Source of the DNA: Ilyonectria destructans
Lineage: Eukaryota; Ascomycota; Sordariomycetes; Hypocreales; Nectriaceae
Length of the DNA stretch: 64,000 bases
Assembly (NCBI GenBank): GCA_020740775.1
Contig: JAHEWK010000012.1
Location: 620,001 to 684,000, forward strand
Direction of reading: 5' to 3'
Shown here: one piece after another, positions 22,067-33,221 of the stretch
Layout: every line of letters begins with the position of its first letter
Position numbering within the stretch: position 1 is the first letter of the stretch
The notes under the pieces: generated by a model
What the model was told of the DNA's origin: nothing
Databases searched by the model: none
What the model saw: the letters and a program-made list of their open reading frames with translations, nothing else
Position numbers and translations under genes: made by a program

Positions 22067-22574
22067 CTACGCCTTCGAGTCCATCCTGAACCAATCTGGG
22101 TGGTCCCTATGCCGCCAAGGGGTGATGCCCATAGGGTTCGCTTCCCGGCTCTTGGCGGCCTGGTCAAAGACGTCCTTGCTGATATCATCGCGCATCAACT
22201 CGGTAAACTCCTTGACGTTGGCTTGTGCATCGTTGACAGCCTTCATGAAGGCGGCAAACATGATGTCGGCTAGAGTGAGATGAATTAGTTTCACGACGAC
22301 AAAGAAACAAAGGTGGGAGCGGGATGGGCGTTCCATACGTGAGGGCTGCTTCTGGATGAGCGGGTCAATCATCTTGGGAATGGTTTCCCGTAGCAATCGG
22401 GCCTGAAACAAGAGCCGGGTCAGCATATTTCCACTGCAGGTCTTATGTTTAGAACACCAGTACCTTGATGTGGAGGAGCTTTAGTCGTTGCATGGCTTCC
22501 TCAAGACGGGTTTCGTCGGAGACATCCCGGCCGCCTTCCGGCACCTCAGCGGTGATGGTTGGCTGGTCGTCCAT
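22067..22574 (-). CDS. Small conserved-looking protein, 125 residues, function unknown
   Basis: Minus strand, three exons: 22574..22464, 22402..22339 and 22269..22067, with introns of 61 and 69 nt (GTACTG...TTTCAG and GTATGG...CTCTAG). The spliced protein begins MDDQPTITAEVPEGG and is mostly helical in appearance: EEAMQRLKLLHIK, RLLRETIPKMIDPL, then FMKAVNDAQANVKEF. It ends with a polar tail (GITPWRHRDHPDWF). There is no signal peptide, membrane span or Cys motif. Both introns fall inside the helical part and joining them keeps one continuous frame, which is strong support for a real gene. It resembles small helical subunits of larger complexes, but I cannot assign a family. It shares a divergent upstream region with the FAR1-type gene. 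Confidence 0.7.
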
Positions 22575-23874
22575 TGGGAGGAGGGTGAGGCTGAGCCGTG
22601 TCGGAGAGAGAGACGGCGAGGGGCGCGAAGGGTAAAGCGTGTGGCAGCAGGGGGCGAAAACAAAGGAGAAGCAAACCAGGACTGCTGGGATCAGAGGGCA
22701 GCGGCTGCCAGTGAGTAAAGTACCCGGCGACAGCGTTTGAGAAGAAGGAATATCCCACTATGGCTGGGCGGGTGCAACGAATCGTTCTAGAAGTTGGGGA
22801 GATATGATGGAGGACCGCATCTGGGTCGGGTCTGGGTCTGGAGAATGGGCCCTGCGCGACGTGGGGCAAGGGAGAGAAAGGAAGAAGCTTGGACGTTGGT
22901 GCTACCCCAGCGCGTGCGCCGCCACAAGTCGGCCAAGTCGGCGGCCAAGTCGACGACCTCTCGGGCGTGAAAGACACAAAGCAGAGTCTGATTCAGGAAC
23001 CTCTCTGGACGCCGCACCGTGTCCATCCGGAACAGCCGCGCAAGTTCCGCCAAAGCAAACAACAGCCCGTCGCAGGATCAGCATCAGTTTGCTCGGGGTG
23101 CAGGCTTTTCCCCTCCACGTGTGATCCAGGACGCCTCGCGCCGTTGCGCCATTGTATTGGAGTTTGCCCGGCGCCTCACCCAGCGGCACTGAAGGAACAG
23201 CCAACACCCGTTCGTTTGCGTAGGCCGCTGAAGCTAGGGAAGTCGGCGGCTGTCCGGTCTGCAGCTCTCACTGGGGCGCACACGGGGTAGCTGCAGGTAG
23301 ATTCCTTTCTATCTTAGGTACCTAGCTACACAAGGCGCCTTGTCTCATTTCGCCGCTGCACGCTGCCACTCCCCCAGAGCCACGCCCATCTCCCAGGGCC
23401 GCATCTGTTTCCCTACCCGGGCGAACGCCTACAAGTGCAGAAGTGCAACTGCGCTGTAGGTCAGGGTACCTGCCTCTTGTCGAGACACAGCTCGCGGCGC
23501 ACTGCAGTAGCACGCAGTGGGGAACGGACCTGACGGGCTTGCTCTTGCCCGCGCTAGCGTCCATCCCTGCCGCATCGCTGCCTGTGAGTGGACTTCCGCG
23601 GCCTCCGGACCGGATCAACACTAAACCTTGTAAGTGCTCAAACTTGTCAACAGTGCGGATTGGAAAAATCCTGACAGCCCAGCCTCTTGCATATTAGTAT
23701 AGCAGCACACCTCGACCAACACCCGCACCAGACGCGATATCTACTGCCCATTCCCGCTCGAGATTCTTACACGGCAGAGTCGCTTCTTCGCTGCTGTCCG
23801 ACCGCATCTTCTGCACCGTACCCGCCTCCCAAATTGCGCCCCTTCCAACCGCCACCCTGGCTCAATCAATCACC
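22575..23874. promoter_or_regulatory. Divergent intergenic region
   Basis: 1.3 kb between the start of the 125-residue protein (minus) and the start of the FAR1-type gene (plus); it must carry both promoters. Open frames within it have arbitrary composition and I reject them as genes. A CT- and CA-rich leader lies just before 23875. Confidence 0.45.
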
Positions 23875-24498
23875 ATGCCGAATACACCACCGCCGGCGTT
23901 ACTGCCCCCACCAGAAGGCATCTTCAGGACCTTTGACGACTTGATGGCCTCCGTCCAGCGTGTCGCCAAGGACCAAGGCTACGGAATTGTCAAGTTGCGC
24001 GCCTCCAACTACCGCGACGGAAAGCCCACCCGCTACGACCTGGTCTGCGACCGCGGCGGCGTCAAGTACAACAGCACAGCGAAGAAGCGCAATCCCTCCA
24101 CTCGCAAGATCGACTGCCCTTTTCGCGCAAAGGCTGTCTGCGAAGTCCAGCTGGGAAATCAATGGCGCTTTGCCATCCAAGAGGGCCGTCACAACCACGA
24201 ACCACGCGTCCCCGCTGGCACACCCGGCCAGGAGAATGCCCCGTTGGCCACCTCGATCCGATCCTTCACCAACAAGCTCGATCGCCTCAACCACGACATG
24301 GCCCAGGGCCTGATGCGCATCGAGCAACGCCTTGAAAACATTGAGAAGCGAATGGAAAACCTCGAGGCCCGCGCCGGCGGATACGAACCCCGGTTCCAGG
24401 CGATCGAGTCCCGACTCCAAAGCATGGAAGGTCCGCGGATGGACGGCATGGGCATGGACGACGTCGAGTCGCGCCTGCTAGCCTCAACGGTCATGTAG
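23875..24498 (+). CDS. FAR1-type (WRKY-GCM1 fold) DNA-binding protein with coiled coil
   Basis: Single exon of 207 codons; the ATG sits in a good context (ATCACCATGCC). Residues about 18-110 match the FAR1/MULE N-terminal zinc-finger pattern: FDDLMASVQRVAKDQGY, then RYDLVCDRGG, a basic patch, IDCPFRA and the closing RHNHEP. The likely ligands are Cys 58, Cys 81, His 106 and His 108. Residues about 123-185 are a strongly charged heptad-like segment (LMRIEQRLENIEKRMENLE), probably a dimerising coiled coil. There is no transposase DDE domain and no terminal repeats, so it looks like a host gene related to Mutator-type transposase DNA-binding domains. It is presumably nuclear; targets are unknown. 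Confidence 0.8.
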   Translation: MPNTPPPALLPPPEGIFRTFDDLMASVQRVAKDQGYGIVKLRASNYRDGKPTRYDLVCDRGGVKYNSTAKKRNPSTRKIDCPFRAKAVCEVQLGNQWRFAIQEGRHNHEPRVPAGTPGQENAPLATSIRSFTNKLDRLNHDMAQGLMRIEQRLENIEKRMENLEARAGGYEPRFQAIESRLQSMEGPRMDGMGMDDVESRLLASTVM

Positions 24499-27400
24499 GG
24501 AAATGACCAGAGTGCTGGACACGCTGTGGGAGGGAGCTCGTAAGGATCCCCTCCAGGTGAGGTGGGCCTCGAGACCTCAGGTCCGCAGCCAGAACATTGA
24601 GAGGATGACACCTGTCGATTGCAACAGGAGAGGTGTCGCTTCATGTCTTTTTTGAGCTCATGGTTTGATGCACGTGGCCAGGGATTGCGGGATGTTCACC
24701 ACGAAAACGGCTTTCTACGACAGGGAGGCCGATGGAAGTTATTCGGGGGGTTGTTATTGATGGCAAACTTGCGGGATCGTTCAGGGCGTTCAGGGAATCG
24801 GCCCACAAAGTTGCGGGCTCTGTGAGATTACTACTACCCTTCATGAAGGCGCGTGCAAAGGAAGTTTAAGGGACCACTTGTTGTTTTTGTTATTGATTTA
24901 ATTTCGTCTTGGTACTTGGGAGAACGGCATGGCAATGTTGTCAGAGAGTGTGTTTCGCTGGCTCACCCACGGTGAGATGGGAGGCATTTGATCGCCACCT
25001 GGGAGCGCGACTCGTTTCTAATTGGGCTGGGTGGACTTTCCTGACGTTCTTTTAGAACCAAGGATAGGACATTCAGAGTTGATGTGTTGAGTGCCCCAGG
25101 GCTGAAAGATGCACCGAATGTACATGTCTCTGCTATTTGACTCTTCGCACGTTTTACCATGTACATCTACGCGCATTTATGAGGATGCTGCTTGAGTTGC
25201 GCAAGTGACTCTTTTCTCATAGTTGACCTCGTTGTCTCAAGAGCAGTCACGAATCAATCTCACGCTCCTTCATGGTCCACACATCCTCGAACTTGATCAT
25301 GTTGCTATCCGCATCGTGCCATCGTCATCGTCACTCGCAATTGCCAACAACGCCCCGCCATTCCGCCACGTCCGTCACACACGTGTAACAACTGCTGGCC
25401 TTCAACCTGTATTTTCAGCCAGGGTCGTTCCTTGGCTTTAAAGGCTGTCGATCTATTTGGAACCTCATTACACGCCATTCTGCGCCCTCGTGCGCCTCAT
25501 GTACGCCCTTGCTGGTTTTGTTCGCACACTGTAGGAGCAAACAAGCCCCTCTGCACATCAGCCCCACGCGTTGGATCTTTGCACTACCAGACTTGCAGCA
25601 ACACACATATACTTGCTTTTTTTGGTACTCTACGACTAGCCTCGACTTTGCGGGTTGCACAGACACGGCTTGATGACAGATGCGGGGGGTGCATTGGGAC
25701 ATGCGGTGTTGGGCTGCAAACGCGAGTCGCTTTTGTGTGACGGGTAACGAAGTCTGGGGGAGCCAGCGGAAGTCCTGGGTTCACGGAACAGGGGCGACAA
25801 TAGATGGGACTTTGTTGTTTGGCAACGACACATGACGTGCAAGACGGCTCGTAACCGAAACACCCCAGAATATTCCGAGACTGTGTAGCACGAAGGGCCG
25901 TGAGGCGGATTCGGATGCTGTTAACGAAGCTCATCAGGCAGCGCACTGTTGTCGACCCAAACACGCCATCCCGATGGATCTACCGATGGCAACGGACAAG
26001 CCAAATAGTCATCAAATCGGCACGACGCACCTTGATTCCCGGCAAACTCACTCCTGACCGTACAGAGACAGCGGTTGGGGGCTATCAAGTCCTACTGGTT
26101 CAACCACGCACTCGTGGACCCTGCACTCTCGAACGACAGCGTCCACTTTGTCCAGTTGTCGCGCTGTCTGCTCATCTCTGGCTTTTCTCGCCATCACCAA
26201 CACGAATCACAATCGCCACTCTCGGCGGTGGAAGGGGAAGGACTGGGCGTCTCATGCCACAGCTCTAAGTTGGCGTGAGCAACCCCAAGGGTGCATCTCG
26301 CGGTTCACGGCCGTTCAACGGCCGTCAGATGTAGTACTACGGAATTAACTACGGGGGTGATGGGGCGATCTCCATTCCATTCAATCAGTGTACAGGCTGA
26401 GGTCGTGCAAAAAGACCGCGTGGCCGGGAACGGGGTGGGTGAACAGCCATGTTGGTTGGGGCCGGAACAAGAGGCCAAAGCAACAACGGCTCAAGCGCAT
26501 GTCTCTTTGACCGGATGTGGCCTTTCAAATTCGGTATATTCTTGGAACCAGTGGGGCTACCATGGCGTGGCCAACAGCCCGTCTACCGAGTCTCTGCATC
26601 CCAGACATGCCTACAGCGACGGCGTAAAGTGCCCAATCACGGCGGCAGGACGACAATGGCCGAGCTCAAGTTGACGGCTTCATGATTCCCGGTTCTTAGA
26701 ACAACCAAACCATTCCGGAAGACGTGATGCAGGGGATAGGGGAAAGCCGTGTGGTTTCGTCGTAACGAGACAAGGGAGGCCAACGGGCTGTGGGGGAACA
26801 CTGCAGTCGAGTCGCGTAGATGACTAGACCCGCGGCATCTAGTGTGTGCGCGTACGCATCGGCCCGAGTCCGAGGTTCAGATACTGTAGTGACCCGTGTC
26901 AGGGTTCTTTTTGTTTGCTTGTACGCCGGAACATGACGAGGCTGGCATCCAGGAGGTGGTTACACGCGCCCGCCCTCGGTGGCGTTGACTGAATTCTCTC
27001 CAGACTGGACACTCGGCGCCTCGGAAATGAAGAGATACGTACGCACTGGTTACATCCGCCGGATCATGATGACCGCGAAATCGCTGGCCGGGAGACGACA
27101 TGATCACCACAACTGTCTAGTGCGCTTAGCCATGATTGCTGGAGCAAACGAGCATGATCCCTTGCCTCCAATCTCATCACGCACTTTCCGAGAGGAGACT
27201 AAAGGAAGTGATCACAGTCACAGTCATGCGTCCTTTGTTGGTAATGTGGACAAAGCTGCGTATCTGTCGGCTTCCGTGATTGTCTGAAAGAGATGATTGT
27301 CTGAAAGAGATGATTGTCTGAAAGAGATGATTGTCTGAAAGAGATGATTGTCTGAAAGAGATGATTGTCTGAAAGAGATGATTGTCTGAAAGAGATGATT

Positions 27401-28422
27401 GTCTGAAAGAGATGATTGTCTAACGCCAGTCGCCACCAACCTAGCAAAATCAGACTCGAGGGAGATGAGGTAGTGACTCGGTAGTATCAAGTAATCCCTC
27501 CCGCCAGCATCCGATCATGTTTCCAACGGGGTTTGAATAGCCCATCTCATGTTGATATTGGACTGGTAGGGAAAGGGGACCGGCCGTCGGTAGCCAAGGT
27601 CACGGAGGGAGGCGATCGGGAGTCCTGGTCTAACTACGTAACTCTCCTTCAGCTTCAGAGTCTTCGGCTACCTTGGCAAAAGACCTTAGTTTTTGACGAT
27701 GCGCAAACTAACTCTCTACCATCGTTCCCCATGGAGTCTTGGGGTGCAACTGCAAAACTGAGCTTGCTTTGGAGTGAATGTTACCCACCGGAATGTCTCT
27801 AGATCTTAGCATCAAGACCCAGAATCCGAAAAGGAGGTCATTGAAAAATTGGATACTGAGTTGACCATCTGCGCACTAAACATCCTGCATGCCTCATTCA
27901 CATGATTGTATAGAATCTGGATGACCTGGTTGCTAATCCACTCGAGGTTATTCACGGTACATGCTCAACCAACCACCTTCAAAAACCCCATTCACATCTC
28001 CAAATCCGAGGTCGCTGACGTGATAGCAGTATACCTGAACTGTACGAGAAATGTGTTGTGTTGCGTGCACCAAGGAGGTGACAGACGCATCATCCCAAAC
28101 AGCGTCGATCCACTTGGATGTCTAAGTCGAGATACTAGATCAGATAGGTCAATCCGTTTCTTCGCTCTTCCAGACCTCCGATGCCTCAAAAGCTCAAGGC
28201 TATCATCGAAACCCGTACTTCTTACAGCAGGTACAAACGAATGCCCGCCTCGAAAGGCTCACCTGGTGCCTCACCACGGTGTATACGCTGAGCCCTGCGG
28301 GGTCCTGTCGGTGAGACCAGCAAGCTGAAGCCCTGTGGGACCTCGTATTAGATCCCTCGTAACACCCTGCCTTGTCTTCGTCATCATCATCATCATCTTA
28401 GCAATTTTACGTCAATTAAACA
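24499..28422. other. Gene-free 3.9-kb interval
   Basis: No frame longer than about 130 codons, and none with protein-like composition. The left end holds the 3' flank of the FAR1-type gene, and the right end holds the chitinase promoter, with a (CAT)n-like run just before 28400. A 17-bp minisatellite sits at 27278. No RNA gene or transposon feature is recognised. Confidence 0.5.
27278..27421. repeat. 17-bp minisatellite, 8.5 copies
   Basis: The unit GATTGTCTGAAAGAGAT repeats head to tail eight times without a mismatch, followed by an 8-base partial copy. Because 17 is not a multiple of three, any coding reading cycles through frames. Perfect identity among copies implies recent expansion or homogenisation. 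Confidence 0.97.
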
Positions 28423-29673
28423 ATGTCTCAATATATCAACGCCGTTTACTATCCTTCGTGGCGCGTCTACAAGGGCAGGCCGCCATCTTGCCTTGATGTC
28501 GCGTCCATCACGCACATCTTCTATGCCTTTGTCGGGTGAGCTACCTTACCCCGGAATGAATGACGCTACACTGAAATACCCCAGTCTGCAAATCGCGGGA
28601 GCTTGAGCTAACATGTCCTAGCGTCAACGAAGACGGTACCCTTCGAGTTCGCACCCCGGTGAGATAGAACCTCTTGTATTGCTAGAGCTAACATTATTGA
28701 CGTAAGGCACTTGATGAATGGGCCGATAACGATATAGAGGTCGATGGAGTCAAGGGGTGCCTTGCTGCAGTTGCTCAGCTGAAGCGCCAGAATCCTCACA
28801 TCAAGACAATCGTATCTATTGGCGGCGGCGCCAGCAGCAAGGAGTTCCCCAAGCTCGCCGAGAGCGAATCTGCGAGATGCACATTTGCGAGCGAGATTCG
28901 GGAGTTTTGCGAAAAGCACGAACTGGATGGTGCCGACAGTGAGTGTCCCCCATCTTAACATGGAACCGAACAGCTCACGCTAACCGTCTGGGCCAGTTGA
29001 CTGGGAACATCCCAAGGATCCTGATGCAGGCTGTGATTACCTCAAGTTCCTCCAGGAAATCCGCCAGGCTCTTCCGTCACCCCAGTTTCTATTGACCAGC
29101 GCTCTCCCCGTGGGAGAGTACTGCCTCAAGCACATCGATCTTCCCGCCGTCGCCGAGGAGCTCGATTTTCTCAACCTCATGTCCTACGATTTTGCTGGAG
29201 GGTGGACCGACGTCTCTGGCCACCATGCGCAACTTCTTCCGCCAAGCCAAAACCTCGACGAAGTGTATCCCGCCCTCCGTTCCTCTGCCCATGGTGGTAT
29301 CGACTACCTCTTGGATCACGGCTTCCCCAGCCGCAAGATCGCGCTGGGCATTCCGGTCTATGCGAGATACTTTGCCCAAGCGCGCGGGCCCGGGCATCCA
29401 TTTGAAGCCTCTGGCGAGATGGACTACTGCGATTTGCCGGAGCGGTGGGTCCAAGAAGCTTATGTCGAGGATGTCAAGGCCACTGCTTCCTTTGTGGACG
29501 ACGAAGGTGACAAGGGCTTTGTTTCCTTTGATGTTCCCAGCACCGTTCAGATGAAGGCCCGTTATGCCAAGTCTATGGGACTCGGTGGCCTGTTCTACTG
29601 GACTGGGGCTGGTGATAGGACCGAGGGCGAGAGTCTGGTCGCCTCTGGCTGGCGCGAGCTCCAGAATTACTGA
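28423..29673 (+). CDS. GH18 chitinase, non-secreted type
   Basis: Four exons: 28423..28535, 28622..28658, 28707..28938 and 28997..29673 (introns 86, 48 and 58 nt), 352 residues. The catalytic motif DGxDxDWE of glycoside hydrolase 18 is at about 124-131, with Glu 131 as proton donor, and is completed only by splicing (DGAD, then IDWEHP). The preceding SIGGG strand and later LNLMSYDFAGGW, GIPVYARYF and GGLFYWTGAGD segments are typical GH18 elements. There is no signal peptide and no chitin-binding or anchor region, so the enzyme is probably intracellular or exported unconventionally. By family it hydrolyses beta-1,4-GlcNAc polymers. The first ATG (28423) begins directly at the first beta strand (INAVYYPSW), supporting the start. 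It is convergent with the next gene. Confidence 0.92.
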
Positions 29674-29955
29674 GGAAGCGGTTGACTTTATGGATTAAGA
29701 TGGTCACAGCTTATTTTGGGGTTCCTTGTGTAGTATTTGAGTTTTCATTTATCCCATACAATTCTTTAATTAGCAAACTTTTCGTTCTCTACCGTCCTTT
29801 TCCGGCTAACATGTCTAGAAGAGAGCCCAAACCTCACATTTGCGGTGCCAAAAGCCAATATACCGCAGGTCTACTCTAAAGTGTCCCTCTCTGAGACTAA
29901 CAAGTTCTCCGGTCCGTAATACAATTTTCGCACATATCAAGTACTTCTCCCGTAC

Positions 29956-31620
29956 TTAGATTCCCTCCTCCAGCTCTCGGACGTACAAAATCGATTCAAG
30001 GTCGTCGAAAGAAGTGTCTGCCTGATCCTCCATGAGCTCGTCATAGTCCTCGCCAATTACCAGGCTTTCCAGATTCGTGGGGCCCTGAAGCAAGTTGTCA
30101 ATCATTTGACGGTGGTGCCTAAGGGCCACCTCGGCATCATCAAAGTCTCGATTAGCAGCGGATTGCTCAAGCCTGCGAGAGGACTCGCCGTTCGTCCCAG
30201 ATGGACCAGCCTGGGAGGGGGTTCTAATGAACGGCAGGGGAGGGGCAAGACCTGTCAATGACTGTGTTGGTGGTGAAGGAATCGGGATCTGGAAAGCCTG
30301 GCTCATGTCGAAGAAGGATACCCGCCGAGCTAGGGCAGGCTGGGGAGGCTGCGAATCCTGGTTCAAGCCGTAAGCTAAAGGTCCTGCAAGTGCTGGAGCT
30401 TGAAAAGCTCCCGGGTCCTGAACAACTTGATGCTGGCCGTATTCTGGAATTCTTGGGAATCCTGCGAATGTTGGGTACTCGGAAGGTGCGAAGACTCCGT
30501 GAGGGTCAAATTCTGGGAATTGTGGTGGTACTTGAAGAGCATAATCCGGATCAAAAGCAAAGGGTTCAGAGTAGACACCATGGGGAACCCCGTCACCAAT
30601 GATGGCGTTGTACTGGGCCTGATCTTCATCATCATCATCTTCTTCTTCTTCTTCCGCCTCTTGGTCCTTTTTCTCCATCCTAGCATTCTTAAGAGCAATC
30701 TTAACTTCCTCTCTCCTTGCCCTGACCTTGTCGTCAAATGGTCCACATGTTACTTTTGGGCCAAAAATGCATTTGCGTCCATAGTTTTCCCAGCAGTTCA
30801 CACAAATCCGCCAAGCGAGCCAGCGGCAGAACTTGAGTTCACGGGCATTGCCGAACTTCGCAAAGCAGATTCGGCAGGTTGTGCACGGGTCTATGAGGGG
30901 CCATGTGGATTGACGGCTCCTTGCTGGATGTTCGACTTGGGGCTGGGGTGCCGCCATTTGGGCTCGTGCCTGTGGTGTCGTTCGAGACAAGTTTCGTGCG
31001 GGAGTCTTTCCAGGACGAGATGGTCCGGTAGTGTTCTTCTGGACTGGATCTGCTGGCTCACGCTTGGGAACTCGAGGGAAAGTTGTTGAACGAGTTCGGA
31101 GACTGGAGCGTCTCTCAGACTTGAGTGTGCTGCGTCGAGTTGGACCTGTTGGCCCTTGATGCAAGGCTAGGGGAGAGCTTGCCAGGCGAGGCCGGAGACC
31201 ATATCTGGGCTCAGAATCCGGAGTGTTGGGCAGAACTGGGCCTGTCGAATCTTGCTGAATAGCTGGGGGAGAGCTTGCCTGGCGAGACCGGAGACCGTGT
31301 CGGAGCTGAGAATCCGGAGTGTTAGGTAGAACTCGGTCCGTCGATGCTTGCTGGGGAGTTTGAGGAGAATCTGTCAAACGAGAACGAAGGTTGTTTCGTC
31401 CCTGAGAACTCGGAGTGCTGTTGACATTAGTCTTCTGTGTCTTTGTGTCAGGCTCGTTGTCACTACTGTCGGAGTCGGAGTCGGAGTCAGCGTTGTTGTT
31501 TCCAACAGCAGCCCCACGGGTCCGTTTGGGGGGATCAGGACGGGAGCTGGTCGGGGCAGACTGACCAGCTGCTCTTTGGATGAGCCGGGTAGAACGGCGA
31601 CGAGTTGGATTTTCCGCCAT
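29956..31620 (-). CDS. Uncharacterised protein with basic repeats and a Cys cluster, 554 residues
   Basis: Single exon on the minus strand. The N-terminal 200 residues are basic, Ser/Pro-rich and probably disordered, with three to four tandem copies of a 32-residue unit starting near 78, 110, 142 and 174; each begins LR(S/P/T)R and has a VLPNTPDS-like segment in the first two. A compact Cys cluster lies at 246-292 (Cys 246, 249, 252, 265, 273, 276, 284, 292: CTTCRIC, then RICVNCW and so on), which could bind two zinc ions. An acidic stretch (EEEEEDDDDED) follows near 325, and the C-terminal part is Pro/Gln-rich. The layout suggests a nuclear, chromatin- or RNA-associated factor, but this is inference; no family is recognised. 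Confidence 0.8.
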   Translation of the reverse strand: MAENPTRRRSTRLIQRAAGQSAPTSSRPDPPKRTRGAAVGNNNADSDSDSDSSDNEPDTKTQKTNVNSTPSSQGRNNLRSRLTDSPQTPQQASTDRVLPNTPDSQLRHGLRSRQASSPPAIQQDSTGPVLPNTPDSEPRYGLRPRLASSPLALHQGPTGPTRRSTLKSERRSSLRTRSTTFPRVPKREPADPVQKNTTGPSRPGKTPARNLSRTTPQARAQMAAPQPQVEHPARSRQSTWPLIDPCTTCRICFAKFGNARELKFCRWLAWRICVNCWENYGRKCIFGPKVTCGPFDDKVRARREEVKIALKNARMEKKDQEAEEEEEDDDDEDQAQYNAIIGDGVPHGVYSEPFAFDPDYALQVPPQFPEFDPHGVFAPSEYPTFAGFPRIPEYGQHQVVQDPGAFQAPALAGPLAYGLNQDSQPPQPALARRVSFFDMSQAFQIPIPSPPTQSLTGLAPPLPFIRTPSQAGPSGTNGESSRRLEQSAANRDFDDAEVALRHHRQMIDNLLQGPTNLESLVIGEDYDELMEDQADTSFDDLESILYVRELEEGI

Positions 31621-32513
31621 GTCAGCTAGTTCTTCGGCTCTGAATCAGCCCGGTGAGATGTCGAATGGATTGCTTTCTTGTTTCCAGTTGCGATGTCTTT
31701 GATAGACCAGATGCTGATGACGAGAGAGAAAAGATGGCAGTCCAGTCGGGAGAATTGAATTAACTTATAGTTTTTTTCATTGCCTTGAGTCTGTCTGTTC
31801 ATTGCAACTGTCTATAGCTGTTTAAGCGTTCCATGTCTGGAGTACTATGTGTTTGCGGCAGTTGTTCCACCAAGACCCAACGGTGGGAGCCTGGGAATTC
31901 TCTAGATGAACATGATCGAAATGTGATTTTTTGTTCAATTCTTCATATTTCAGTGTCACAATTTGCTCTTGTTCATGAGTCTGCTGAAAAATATTGTGCA
32001 TGTCCAGGTGTTCGGTCGTTCACAGCTTCAGCGAGGATGTTCTTTGAACATAGGACATCATCGCAACACGATCGCTTGAGAAAGAGGACGTCCTCTGTAA
32101 TATCGCATAGTTCCAGGTAATTTTGCACCGCTCGTTGTCAAATATTTTGTTTGATTTCACGGCATTTTCTATGCAAAATTGTGTAGGCACTTTATGGCGA
32201 GTTTGTTGGCTTCCAGTCGCGATAGCCTAAGTATGCCCTCCCCGATTTAGATATCTCACAGGCACACACTGCGGATCCCAGATTTAGCGGAATTGTCTAC
32301 CAATCGGACCTCTCGCGTGACATTGAGATAGATTAGCTTAATTGTAATAAAGCTGAAACCCATCAGTCCCATCCAGTGACATCCATCTCAACTCAACCCT
32401 GCTCTTGCACCGCCACATCAGCTACGTCATGGATGCCCACAAGCCTCGACGGTTGTCGCGTCCTGTCAAGCACGTACAACCAAGGAACTTGTCCAACAAG
32501 AAAAACCGGTCTT
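31621..32513. other. Intergenic region
   Basis: About 0.9 kb upstream of the 554-residue gene (minus) and of the small ORF at 32707 (plus). AT-rich in its middle. No protein-like frame or RNA seen. Confidence 0.4.
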
Positions 32514-32519
32514 TATAAA
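32514..32519 (+). promoter_or_regulatory. TATA box of the small ORF gene
   Basis: TATAAA within CTTTATAAAG, about 80 bases before a clean splice donor at 32600 in what appears to be a leader exon. Consensus match only. Confidence 0.45.
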
Positions 32520-32706
32520 GAACGAACATCCACTTCGCATTACCTTATTTCCCCTCATCAAACCTCTCTTGAACGACACTTCACCGACTCTTGCACCAAG
32601 TAAGTCCAGTCTCCTCTTCGGATAGGAGATTATTGGGGCGCTGACTGGAGCAGAGCATCACATTTATCCACCTAAAGTTCAACACCCCAACAGCACCGCC
32701 AACATC

Positions 32707-32835
32707 ATGGGTCTCTTCTGGGGAAAGGGTATCGGCGGCAAGCACTTTGGTACGAGCGTACACGTTGATCGTCACGGTATGCGACGCGGGCCATGGCGCT
32801 TCTCGATGGGAAAATACAGCTGTTTCCGCCACTAA
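32707..32835 (+). CDS. Candidate small protein, 42 residues, with a leader intron
   Basis: ATG at 32707 in a strong context (AACATCATGG) opens 42 codons beginning MGLFWGKGIGGKHFG and ending in a basic, aromatic tail. Upstream, GTAAGT at 32600 and a CCCCAACAG acceptor at 32693 mark a probable 94-nt intron in the 5' UTR, and a TATA box lies at 32514. TATA box, leader intron, start context and a Gly/Lys/aromatic composition together look like a genuine short gene, although length alone gives little statistical weight. I do not recognise a family. RAD9 begins 386 bases further on, so it could alternatively be part of RAD9's upstream region. Confidence 0.4.
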   Translation: MGLFWGKGIGGKHFGTSVHVDRHGMRRGPWRFSMGKYSCFRH

Positions 32836-33221
32836 ATAGAGAAAGTAGACGTTTTCACTACTATGAAGGAGTTGGCACACAAAGGACCACGAAGGAATAG
32901 GAAAGGCCCATACCTAGCAATGATGAGAACTATACGATACAAAGAACGAATTAATGCAACATAAGCCATGAAGAACAAGCCAAATAGCGTTCTCCAATAT
33001 TTTCTGTGTTGAATGGTGGTGATATAGGGTAAATGCATACAACGGGATGTATGCATGTACCGGATCCTTCCCTCGCTCGCACTCAAGCACAGTTCTGCTA
33101 GGCGGCGGATGAACGTGAACGTCCTCAACATTGTGCGATCGAAATGATGACCAAAAAACCGTCTCCCAATCGCATTGGTTCTCTTTAATGTATCGCCAAT
33201 GATATCATCTGACATGGAATC

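Noticed and set aside
27199..27490. Apparent protein repeat QTIISFRQSSLSDNHLF
   Set aside because: Entirely the translation of the 17-bp minisatellite, which cycles through all three frames.
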